Shown: positions 25,948 to 32,765 of the stretch, piece after piece
Layout: every line of letters begins with the position of its first letter
Numbering within the stretch: position 1 is the stretch's first letter
Made by a program: the position numbers and the translations under genes
DNA from: Acrocarpospora pleiomorpha
GTDB lineage: Bacteria > Actinomycetota > Actinomycetes > Streptosporangiales > Streptosporangiaceae
Direction: 5' to 3'
DNA: 49,362 bases
Assembly (NCBI RefSeq): GCF_009687885.1
Contig: NZ_BLAF01000030.1
Location: 1 to 49,362 of the forward strand
Notes under the pieces: generated by a model
What the model saw: only the letters and a program-made list of their open reading frames with translations
The model's database searches: none
Told to the model about the DNA's origin: nothing

Positions 25948-27233
25948 GCGAACCGCTGAAGGTCGCCCTGCTGGGCTGTGGCGTGGTCGGCTCCCAGGTG
26001 GTGCGGCTGCTCACCGAGCAGGCCGACGACCTGGCGGCCCGGGTGGGCGCGCCGCTGGAGCTGGCCGGGGTGGCCGTGCGCAAGCTGGGCCGAAAACGTG
26101 ACGTGGCGGTGCCCGAGTCGCTGCTCACCACCGACGCGCACGCCCTGGTCACCCGCGACGACGTCGACATCGTGGTGGAGGTGATCGGCGGCATCGAACC
26201 GGCCAGGTCGCTCATCCTGGCCGCGATGGCGGGCGGCAAGTCGGTGGTCACCGCCAACAAGGCGCTGCTGGCCGAGGACGGCGCCACCGTGCACGCCGCC
26301 AACCGGGCCGACCTCTACTTCGAGGCCGCGGTCGCCGGGGCGATCCCGCTGATCCGGCCGCTGCGCGAGTCGCTGGCGGGGGATCGGGTGCACCGGGTGC
26401 TCGGCATCGTCAACGGCACGACCAACTACATCCTCGACAAGATGGACTCCTCCGGCGCGTCCTTCACCGACGCCCTGGAGGAGGCGCAGTCGCTCGGCTA
26501 CGCCGAGGCCGACCCGACCGCCGACGTGGAGGGCTTCGACGCCGCCGCCAAGGCCGCCATCCTGGCCGGGATCGCCTTCCACACCCGCGTGACCGCGGCG
26601 GACGTGTACCGCGAGGGCATCACCGAGATCTCCGCCGCCGACGTCGCCTCGGCCAAGGCGATGGGCTACGTGATCAAACTGCTGGCGATCTGCGCCCGCT
26701 CCGACGACGGCCGCTCGGTCGGCGTCCGCGTGCATCCCGCGATGATCCCGAGGTCGCATCCGCTGGCCGGGGTGCGGGAGGCGTACAACGCGGTGTTCGT
26801 GGAGGCGGAGTCGGCCGGTCGCCTGATGTTCTACGGCGCCGGCGCCGGCGGGGCGCCCACCGCGTCGGCGGTGCTGGGCGACCTGGTCGCGGTGGCCCGC
26901 AACCGCCTGGCCGGCACGCGCGGGCCGTCCGAGTCGGTGTACGCCGACCTTGCCGTGCATCCGGTCGGGGAGACGGTGACGCGGTATCACGTGTCGCTCG
27001 ACGTGGCCGACAAGCCGGGCGTCCTGGCTACCGTGGCCGACGTGTTCTCCCAGCAGGACGTGTCGATCCAGACGGTCCGGCAGGAGGGCCGGGGGGACGA
27101 CGCGCAACTCGTGCTCGTCACGCACCGGGCCAGCGACGCGGCGCTGTCGCTGACCGTGGAGCGGCTCCGCGACCTGGACATCGTCCGGGCGGTGGCGAGC
27201 GTGATGCGGGTGGAAGGCGACGAGACGGCCTAG
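25944..27233 (+). CDS. hom: homoserine dehydrogenase (429 aa)
   Basis: Reduces aspartate semialdehyde to homoserine with NAD(P)H. NAD-binding LLGCGVVGSQVV (about 9-20), VVTANKALLAEDG, catalytic-domain signature GIVNGTTNYILDKM and GYAEADPTADVEGFDAA (catalytic Asp/Lys region), then a C-terminal ACT domain (about 350-425, LDVADKPGVLATVADVFSQQDVSI) for threonine feedback. GTG start overlaps the lysA stop by 4 bp with GAGGGGG upstream. Unusually, thrC does not follow; the next 15.9 kb is accessory. The last 42 bp of hom recur at 30773. Confidence 0.97.
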   Translation: MSEPLKVALLGCGVVGSQVVRLLTEQADDLAARVGAPLELAGVAVRKLGRKRDVAVPESLLTTDAHALVTRDDVDIVVEVIGGIEPARSLILAAMAGGKSVVTANKALLAEDGATVHAANRADLYFEAAVAGAIPLIRPLRESLAGDRVHRVLGIVNGTTNYILDKMDSSGASFTDALEEAQSLGYAEADPTADVEGFDAAAKAAILAGIAFHTRVTAADVYREGITEISAADVASAKAMGYVIKLLAICARSDDGRSVGVRVHPAMIPRSHPLAGVREAYNAVFVEAESAGRLMFYGAGAGGAPTASAVLGDLVAVARNRLAGTRGPSESVYADLAVHPVGETVTRYHVSLDVADKPGVLATVADVFSQQDVSIQTVRQEGRGDDAQLVLVTHRASDAALSLTVERLRDLDIVRAVASVMRVEGDETA

Positions 27234-27234
27234 C
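27193..27234 (+). repeat. direct repeat copy 1: 3' end of hom (candidate attL)
   Basis: The last 13 codons of hom plus stop and one base. Compared with 30773-30814 it is identical at 37 of 42 positions, and all five differences are transitions. Both copies read in frame to TAG (ASVMRVEGDETA versus ASMMRAEGDEAA). Confidence 0.7.
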
Positions 27235-27340
27235 GGGCTTTATGCGTTTAGCACCAGAATCTTCGCGGTGTCATTGGTGCGGGAATCGTTAGCTGTGACG
27301 TGGGCGCTCGGTGTGGGACCATCTGCTCGATGTGCCCCAC

Positions 27341-27436
27341 CCGCGCCTTCCGCGTCTTCGGATCACCACTCCAGATCCCCGAGACGTGGCGGACGGCGTT
27401 CGAGACCCGGACGGGGTGCTCCAGATCTACCAGGTC
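27341..27436 (-). pseudogene. fragment resembling a tyrosine integrase
   Basis: On the minus strand a short frame reads DLVDLEHPVRVSNAVRH...IWSGDPKTRKAR. It resembles the segment of actinobacterial phage-type integrases where DVDL...VxVxRSVR is followed by GDTKTRKSRRTL. The similarity stops after KTRKAR, and no catalytic Arg, His or Tyr box can be found. It lies about 100 bp from the left copy of the hom repeat, where an integrase gene would be expected. The call rests on this one motif. Confidence 0.35.
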
Positions 27437-27677
27437 ACACCACCACCATCGTGACGTACGGCCACGGGCTGGAGACCAGCCAGGAGTCGTATGCGGTGAG
27501 CCAGTACATGATCTGGCGCGCGGTGGCATGGTCCGGGGCCGCGACCACGTCGGCGTAGTAGTCCTTGGCGCGGAACACCACGTCCCCGGCGAAGCCGTCC
27601 AGTACGAGGTCCCTGCGCCGGTGGGTCAGCCTGGCCATCGGCATCAGCCAGATGTGCTGCCAGGTTTGGTGCTGCAG
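27435..27677 (-). pseudogene. truncated coding fragment, family unknown
   Basis: About 80 codons without a convincing start: LQHQTWQHIWLMPMARLTHRR, then DGFAGDVVFRAKDYYADVVAA, ARQIMYWLTAYDSWLV, ending YVTMVVV. Nearly every third base is G or C, so it behaves like genuine coding DNA, unlike its surroundings. The frame is cut off upstream by non-coding-looking sequence. It appears to be the 3' end of a lost gene. Confidence 0.4.
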
Positions 27678-27785
27678 GTGCCGGCGACCTCAATACCAGG
27701 ACGTCTAGTTGAGTCCAAGGCCAGCTTCAGCGGCCTGGCAATGGGACCGGTCCTTCGGCGGCCGGAAACTTGCCATGTCGGCGCG

Positions 27786-27998
27786 ATGCTGCCGAGGAGC
27801 ATGGCCGTGTCGGTGGCTGCGGACGATGCGCAACCGAGTCAGAGCCCGGCGCCCGCCATGGCGTCTGCGCCGTCAACAACCGCCTTCCCAAAGCCGGACG
27901 ATCCGGACGCGCAGCTCCGGGCGGCGATCGCAGAGGGAAGAACGGCTATCGGTTGCATCGGCAAATGGGTAGTCCTGGACCTTAAGGAGGGAGAATGA
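27786..27998 (+). CDS. possible small protein or gene remnant (70 aa)
   Basis: The frame ends DDPDAQLRAAIAEGRTAIGCIGKWVVLDLKEGE, and its TGA overlaps the ATG of the next gene (ATGA), which is the mark of coupled genes. The start is uncertain: ATG at 27741 or 27786, neither with a good ribosome site. The Ser/Pro/Ala-rich middle looks like a linker. It may be the 3' end of a decayed gene. Confidence 0.35.
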   Translation: MLPRSMAVSVAADDAQPSQSPAPAMASAPSTTAFPKPDDPDAQLRAAIAEGRTAIGCIGKWVVLDLKEGE

Positions 27999-28852
27999 TC
28001 AGCGAAGTGCGTCGGCGCAATAAGTTGCGGCGCAGGTTGGTCTTGGGTTCGGTAATTGCCCTCACCGGCTTAATGGTCACGCTTGGTTTAAGCCTGCAAT
28101 ACTCCGAGTATCGCACCGAGAGAATGAGGCTCGTGCTCGGAAATGCCTTACAAGTAACCTCCCCGGAGTATCTGGTCCGCCGGGGCCCATACACGGACGT
28201 CGAGCGTACTCCCATTTCCCTTTCTTTGTTAGTCCCGGCCCGTGCGCTCGGAAATGAATTAGAATCGACCAATATTCGGCTAGCTCAATCCCCATGGGGT
28301 CGCCTTATCGGCGCCGCTCAACTACCAGCCAAACCGATGACTGCCGTGTTGGCCAAATTCCGAGGAGGTACAGGGGAGTCGGTGGCCGAGAAGAGCAAGG
28401 CCAAGACGGCGATAATTGAATTAGCCGACAATAGCCGACCAACGGCTATAGTGGAGCTTGTGAATTCGTTGAGTGAAGCAGATTTTCGGCGCAGTGTCAA
28501 TCCAAAGCTGTCACGTGATGACGACGAATTCATCCTCCTCTCGCCGATACAGGAAACATCGGGAAAGCCGCTCTACTGGTGGTCTGGATTCGACAACTGT
28601 GGCGACGGCACTCTTCGAAATTGCGACAAGGCGTCTTCTGTAGGACAATTTCGCGAATGGGTGTCCTTGTTAAGAGGGTACGACGAACCAAATCTTCGCA
28701 AATTTGGACTCACTCTCTCGGCGTTACGCCATGCGGCAGAGGAGGCCAACGTCTATGGCTTCATTCTAAGCTGGAGCACCAAGGGCCAGCTACTCCATTT
28801 CTTAAATAATCCCGAAGTTCGAACTATTCGCTTGGTGCCAGACGGGAAATGA
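27995..28852 (+). CDS. membrane-anchored protein of unknown function (285 aa)
   Basis: A basic N-terminus (RRRNKLRRR) and one transmembrane helix (about 15-35) precede an extracytoplasmic domain. The C-terminal third (about 190-285) has WWSGFDNCGDG, a second Cys, VGQFREWVSLL and GFILSW, and matches the same region of the lipoprotein at 29087 and the truncated copy at 30212. The two conserved Cys may form a disulfide. AAGGAGG lies 5 bases before the ATG. Codons are noticeably AT-richer than the core genes, in line with horizontal acquisition. Confidence 0.75.
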   Translation: MISEVRRRNKLRRRLVLGSVIALTGLMVTLGLSLQYSEYRTERMRLVLGNALQVTSPEYLVRRGPYTDVERTPISLSLLVPARALGNELESTNIRLAQSPWGRLIGAAQLPAKPMTAVLAKFRGGTGESVAEKSKAKTAIIELADNSRPTAIVELVNSLSEADFRRSVNPKLSRDDDEFILLSPIQETSGKPLYWWSGFDNCGDGTLRNCDKASSVGQFREWVSLLRGYDEPNLRKFGLTLSALRHAAEEANVYGFILSWSTKGQLLHFLNNPEVRTIRLVPDGK

Positions 28853-28924
28853 TAAGGGTGCGATTCCTGTGGTGTGCCAATACGCGTGTACGGTGCGGTT
28901 GGCCTGCGGTTATCATCCCTTATT

Positions 28925-29047
28925 GTGTGCCTTCGTCTGCCGTATCTGATCTTCGTCAAGGTTGCGGGCTGGCTGAGCCTGCTGGCCCGTAGCGACGCCT
29001 CCAAGGACGTGGAGCTCCTTATTCTGCGGCATGAGATGGCGGTGTAG
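28925..29047 (+). pseudogene. IS transposase N-terminal fragment (40 aa, integrase-core type)
   Basis: VCLRLPYLIFVKVAGWLSLL followed by ARSDASKDVELLILRHEMAV and then TAG. This is the N-terminal signature (KDVELLVLRHEVAVLRR) of a widespread group of actinobacterial integrase-core transposases. Only the first 40 codons survive. GTG start at 28925. It marks past transposon activity inside the segment. Confidence 0.65.
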
Positions 29048-29086
29048 GCCTGGGCGGGCTTGACCGTTCGATGGATGGTAGAAACG

Positions 29087-29968
29087 ATGCTCTTACGACT
29101 GCGGAACCTCGCCGCCGTTCCGCTTGCCGCTCTCTTGGTCCTCGCAACCTCGTGTGCGAATGAAGGTCGGGAGCTCACGCGTGACGAGTGGGCGGAGCTG
29201 TACTCGGCCTACGGGATCGCCTTGGCTGTCGTTCATCCGGATTACGGGTCGGATCTTCTCACTGACTACAGTGAGCCGGCCAACACCCTTCCCACGGATG
29301 CGCCGGCGGCCGTCTCGGTCGACCTGGTCCCGATTCCCAACGGTCTGGGGACGTCCCCGACGACGGTGACTCTCGACCCGAACACAGGAGGAAACCACGA
29401 CCTTGTCACGGTACGGGACTCGGCCGCCACCGAGGTGTTCCGACAGGGGTACCTGAAGGGAACCGGGAGACCGGTCCGCGAGCGCCGTAAGCTTGAGCGT
29501 TTCCTGGACGGTCTCGACAAGGCGATATCCACATCGGGCCTGGACCACCGGAAATACGGGGTCGCTCTCATCGCGGAGCTGGACAAGCCGCTGACGAGCG
29601 ATGAGATGGAGTCGGCGGACCTCGATAACGTGGCCAGTAGAGTACTGTTCTCGACCATCGGGCCGGCGGATCTTCCCCTGTCATGGTCGGGGGACAACTG
29701 TGGTCCTGTCCATACGCAGGCCTGTGATGGAACAGATGATGCCGAGCAGTTCCGTGCCTGGTTGGAGAGCCTTAGTCCGGCACAGCGCCAAGCACTGACC
29801 GGGAAAGCGTTCAAGCTGGCGGAGATGCAAAGCGCCGCCAACGATGGGCGGATCTCGGGACTGATGATCGACTGGGTGGAGCCAGGAGGCGCGCTGGAGA
29901 TTGTACGCAATCCACACGTTCGTGCCGCCTATCTCGCGGGTGTGATCCAGTTGGACACCGTGCCCTGA
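29087..29968 (+). CDS. lipoprotein of unknown function, paralogue of the 27995 protein (293 aa)
   Basis: The signal peptide ends LLVLATSC, a plausible lipobox. The mature part has TRDEWAELYSAYGIALAVVHPDY, then SLD-type strands, and a C-terminal region LSWSGDNCGPVHTQACDGTDD, AEQFRAWLESL and GLMIDW that parallels the 27995 protein (W-S-G, DNCG, C, QFR-W, NP-VR). ATG 29087 is chosen as the start of the signal peptide; ATG 29075 and TTG 29060 are in frame. Base composition here is closer to the chromosome than that of the paralogue. Confidence 0.75.
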   Translation: MLLRLRNLAAVPLAALLVLATSCANEGRELTRDEWAELYSAYGIALAVVHPDYGSDLLTDYSEPANTLPTDAPAAVSVDLVPIPNGLGTSPTTVTLDPNTGGNHDLVTVRDSAATEVFRQGYLKGTGRPVRERRKLERFLDGLDKAISTSGLDHRKYGVALIAELDKPLTSDEMESADLDNVASRVLFSTIGPADLPLSWSGDNCGPVHTQACDGTDDAEQFRAWLESLSPAQRQALTGKAFKLAEMQSAANDGRISGLMIDWVEPGGALEIVRNPHVRAAYLAGVIQLDTVP

Positions 29969-30001
29969 GGCTGGTTGGTCCGGTAACCGGAGTTCGCCGG
30001 G

Positions 30002-30106
30002 ATGTGGGCTAAGGGCAAGAGCACGGATACCTACGTCAGGCTCAAGTGCGACTGGGAGAAGTACAACGGTTCCGCCTACGGAACCCTTCGCAGGTTCTGC
30101 GGCTAG
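30002..30106 (+). CDS. possible 34-aa peptide with two cysteines
   Basis: MWAKGKSTDTYVRLKC, then DWEKYNGSAYG and an end in RRFCG. Too short to classify. No clear ribosome site. It may be the end of a decayed secreted-protein gene. Listed because its codons look selected and it lies in otherwise empty sequence. Confidence 0.25.
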   Translation: MWAKGKSTDTYVRLKCDWEKYNGSAYGTLRRFCG

Positions 30107-30139
30107 TCCGACGGAGAAGACATAACAGCTACTGTAGTC

Positions 30140-30187
30140 GGGGGTGGAGAGACCTGGAAGGCTTGTTCTCCAGGTCTCTCCACCCCC
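30140..30187. terminator. perfect 18-bp hairpin
   Basis: GGGGGTGGAGAGACCTGG, a 12-base loop, and the exact complement CCAGGTCTCTCCACCCCC. No T-run follows. Strong enough to terminate transcription on either strand; it sits just before the truncated third paralogue and may have marked a transposon end. Confidence 0.6.
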
Positions 30188-30211
30188 GTCCGCGGGGGAG
30201 TTCGTCTATGA

Positions 30212-30583
30212 AAGAATCCCGTTTCGGTCCCGACGCAGAATGTCCTGTTCTATACCGGAGAGGGGCGCAAGCCTGTCTCGTGGAGAAACAACAGCTCCTG
30301 CGAGGAGGTTGCTCTGCCTCGCTGCAACGAACTTTCTGCGACCGCTCAGTTCCGGCAATGGGTTTCGCTTCTCCATGAATCGGACAGGGGTGTTCTCGCT
30401 CAACTGGGGCTGGACCTCGTCGAGCTGAGAGTGTTGGCAAAGCAGGGAAAACTTCGCGGCGTAATCATGAAAATGTCGGATATGGGCGCTGCGGCCGACC
30501 TGCTCAAGAACCCCAATGTCCGATCTCTCGGGATCGCGCAGGTGGCTCTGGATGAGCAAACCTTCCCGAACGACGTTCGGTAA
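30212..30583 (+). pseudogene. truncated third paralogue of the 27995/29087 family
   Basis: A frame with no start codon, bounded upstream by TGA at 30209 and ending at TAA 30581-30583. It translates to NVLFYTGEGRKPVSWRNNSS, then CEE...RC, TAQFRQWVSLL, LGLDLVELRVLAKQGKLRG, KNPNVRSLG. It aligns with the C-terminal region of the two neighbours, keeping both cysteines, QFR-W, the helix and NP-VR. The signal peptide and the N-terminal two thirds are missing, replaced by the hairpin region. Evidently a decayed copy. Confidence 0.7.
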
Positions 30584-30648
30584 GGTTGTCGATCTGGCCC
30601 GTTGGTCATGGCGTCGCAGGCTGACAACGTTGCGTTGTATACCGCGAT

Positions 30649-30667
30649 CCGCGCGATTTCCGCGCGG
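30649..30667. terminator. small GC hairpin
   Basis: CCGCGCG-ATTTC-CGCGCGG, a perfect 7-bp stem. It lies in the gene-free 30584-30772 stretch, in which nothing else is apparent before the second hom repeat. Confidence 0.35.
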
Positions 30668-30772
30668 TCCTGTCGGGCCCCACGATCGAGCGAAAGTTCC
30701 AAGTCGCGACGTGGTCACGGCGCAGTAGACCGGCAGGCCCGCGATGGAGAGTCAATAGCGACCGGGGCCTCT

Positions 30773-30814
30773 TGGCGAGCATGATGCGGGCGGAAGGTGA
30801 CGAAGCGGCCTAGC
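30773..30814 (+). repeat. direct repeat copy 2: hom 3'-end duplicate (candidate attR)
   Basis: Encodes ASMMRAEGDEAA then TAG, matching the end of hom at 27193-27234 in 37 of 42 bases. No other part of hom is present upstream. Its TAG overlaps the stop codon of the convergent AftA-like gene through the shared CTAG, suggesting that hom and that gene were originally adjacent and convergent. Confidence 0.7.
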
Positions 30815-32654
30815 TCTTCCGGGTGGCCACGACCAGGCCGTCGGGCAGCTTGGTGGTGATCGCGAAGATGGCGGGGTCGAACTGCGCGGGACGGAAGTCC
30901 ACGTCCTTCCAGGACCAGACGTCTCCCTCGTTCCATAGGACGAACACGTCGATGGTCCCGAACGTGGTCGACGCCGCGGCGAACGCCGCCGGGTCCAGGA
31001 TCGTCGCGAGCCGGGCGACCTCGGCGTGCCGGTCGTCCCAGCGGGCCATGCTGTTGGCGGCGGTCCGGTCCACCGCCAGGTAGCCGGGCCACGGTACGGA
31101 GGCGAAGAGCCGCTCGTCGACGGCGAGCGTCACCGGCCGCCGGTCCGCGGGCAGGGTCCGGGCCACCGCCTTGGCCACCTGGGTCGCCGGGAATCCGTCC
31201 GCGGCGTGCTCGGCGACCGCGAATCGGGGCAGCCTGCCGTCCGGGAAGGGCTGCAGGTGGGCGACGGCGGCGCTGTTCGGGGCGGCGCCGGTGAGGGCGT
31301 CCCGGTTGGGCATCCAGGACCCGATCGTGGTGAACATCGTCCAGATGACCAGGACGGTCGCCCCGGCCAGCCCCAGGCCGCGCGGCAGCGGGCGGGCGAG
31401 CCGTCGCGCCAGGGCGCCCGCCAGCAGGATGATCGTGAGCACCCCGCAGACGGCCAGGATCGGCCCCAGCATCCGGGACGTGTAGTGGGCCAACATCGTG
31501 TGCCCGTCCACCGTGAACCGGGCCAGCATCACCGCGCGGTAGAGGTAGAGGCCCGCGATCAGGCACAACATCGGGGTGGCCCACCACGCCGCCCGCCGGT
31601 ACCACAGCACGCCGGCCAGGCCGATGATCTGCAGGGCGGACAGCGGCGACAGCGAGCCGAACGGAGGCGGCGGCTCCAGCAGGTCATCGGTCGGGTAAAG
31701 GTCCTGGACCGTCTGCCCGCCCTTGGTCAGGATGGTGATCGCGTACGGCAGCAGGTACCAGCCGGACACGACCACCGTCACCGCGATGACCTTCAGCAGG
31801 TGGCGGAGGTGCTCTCCCCGGTCCGGCCCGCGCAGCAGCAGGGCCAGCAGCGCGAGCAGGCCGAACGAGCACAGCATGAACGGGCCCAGATAGGTGCACA
31901 TGATGAGCCCGCCGATGACACCGGCGACCAGCCAGTTCAGCCGCCCGGCCGGCGGGGTCCAGAGCGTCTGCAGGGTCCACGGGACGAAAGCCGCGATAGT
32001 CACCACCACGAACGCCTTCGCGGGGTCGTGGAAGCCCGCCAGGCCCGCGACCGTGACGGCCAGGGCGACCGGCGCGCTGACCAGTCGTCGCCAGAGCAGG
32101 TAGGCCGCGATGACGGCGACCGACATGGAGATCATCTCGGCGTACCCGAGGAGTCGCCAGGCGGGGACGCCGGACAGGGCCGAGGCGCGGCCGATCAGCC
32201 AGGGGAACAGCGGCGGGTACTCCGAGGGCACGCCGACGCCGAGCGGGTCCCCGTTCGCGAGGGTCTCCGAGAAGCGGGTGGCCATGGCCGACATGCGGCC
32301 CATGTCGCCTGCCAGAGTGCCGAAGCCGTGGGGTGTGCCGTACAGGGCGGTGCGCAGCGTGAGCAGGACCCACGCGGCGAGCAGGCCCGCCGCCGCGCCG
32401 CCGACCAGATCGGCTCGGCCGGGCCACCGGGCGGCGACCGCGACGACGACGGCGATCACCAGGCCGCCCACGGCGAGCGGGAGCGCGGCGCCCTGGATGC
32501 TCAGCGGGCTCAGATCGAGCCAGCGCGGGAGCAGCAGAGCGAGCGCCGAGCCGGCCGCCCACACGGCCAGGGTGGCGATCGTCCCCACGGAGAATCGGGA
32601 GGCGCGCTGGTCCGTGATCATGGAAACGGGGGGTTCGGCGAGAGTGACCGACAT
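30810..32654 (-). CDS. arabinofuranosyltransferase-like GT-C membrane protein, AftA type (614 aa)
   Basis: Polytopic membrane glycosyltransferase using a polyprenyl-linked donor. About 11-13 helices fill the first 460 residues. The first large outer loop carries GDMGRMSAM and PSEYPPLFPWLIGR (about 117-156), where AftA-type GT-C enzymes have their catalytic acid. The soluble C-terminus ends FDPAIFAITTKLPDGLVVAT. AftA primes arabinan on galactan in mycolic-acid bacteria; here the acceptor is unknown. Start ATG 32652-32654; ATG at 32621 is an alternative. It is divergent from the next gene and convergent with hom. Confidence 0.72.
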   Translation of the reverse strand: MSVTLAEPPVSMITDQRASRFSVGTIATLAVWAAGSALALLLPRWLDLSPLSIQGAALPLAVGGLVIAVVVAVAARWPGRADLVGGAAAGLLAAWVLLTLRTALYGTPHGFGTLAGDMGRMSAMATRFSETLANGDPLGVGVPSEYPPLFPWLIGRASALSGVPAWRLLGYAEMISMSVAVIAAYLLWRRLVSAPVALAVTVAGLAGFHDPAKAFVVVTIAAFVPWTLQTLWTPPAGRLNWLVAGVIGGLIMCTYLGPFMLCSFGLLALLALLLRGPDRGEHLRHLLKVIAVTVVVSGWYLLPYAITILTKGGQTVQDLYPTDDLLEPPPPFGSLSPLSALQIIGLAGVLWYRRAAWWATPMLCLIAGLYLYRAVMLARFTVDGHTMLAHYTSRMLGPILAVCGVLTIILLAGALARRLARPLPRGLGLAGATVLVIWTMFTTIGSWMPNRDALTGAAPNSAAVAHLQPFPDGRLPRFAVAEHAADGFPATQVAKAVARTLPADRRPVTLAVDERLFASVPWPGYLAVDRTAANSMARWDDRHAEVARLATILDPAAFAAASTTFGTIDVFVLWNEGDVWSWKDVDFRPAQFDPAIFAITTKLPDGLVVATRKS

Positions 32655-32712
32655 GGAGGAAGAGTCTAGGTGTGTTCGTGTATGTCGCTGCCTATATCGT
32701 CTGCTCTGATGG

Positions 32713-32742
32713 TTGCCGCCGCCCCTGACGGCACCCGATAGG
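32713..32742 (+). promoter_or_regulatory. candidate promoter for the GT-C/PP-loop operon
   Basis: TTGCCG at 32713-32718 and GATAGG at 32737-32742, 18 bases apart, in the 111-bp divergent region. The GTG of the mannosyltransferase-like gene begins 24 bases after the -10 box. Confidence 0.35.
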
Positions 32743-32765
32743 TTCGGCGGACGAAACGGTTCCCA

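Larger units (their letters stand above)
27193..30814. mobile_element. candidate degenerate integrative element in hom 3' end
   Basis: A 3,580-bp unit bounded by direct repeats of the hom 3' end. That is the pattern left when an integrative element recombines into a gene end and restores the reading frame with its own copy. Inside are an integrase-like fragment adjacent to the left repeat, an IS transposase fragment, two AT-richer membrane/lipoprotein genes with a third truncated paralogue, and little intact coding. No complete recombinase remains, so the element is probably fixed. A relic of an old tandem duplication is the alternative. Confidence 0.5.

Noticed and set aside
27300..27780. 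Plus-strand open frame continuous with the 70-aa ORF
   Set aside because: Upstream of about 27740 its codons are the antisense of GC3-biased minus-strand coding fragments, so only the end of the frame may be real.
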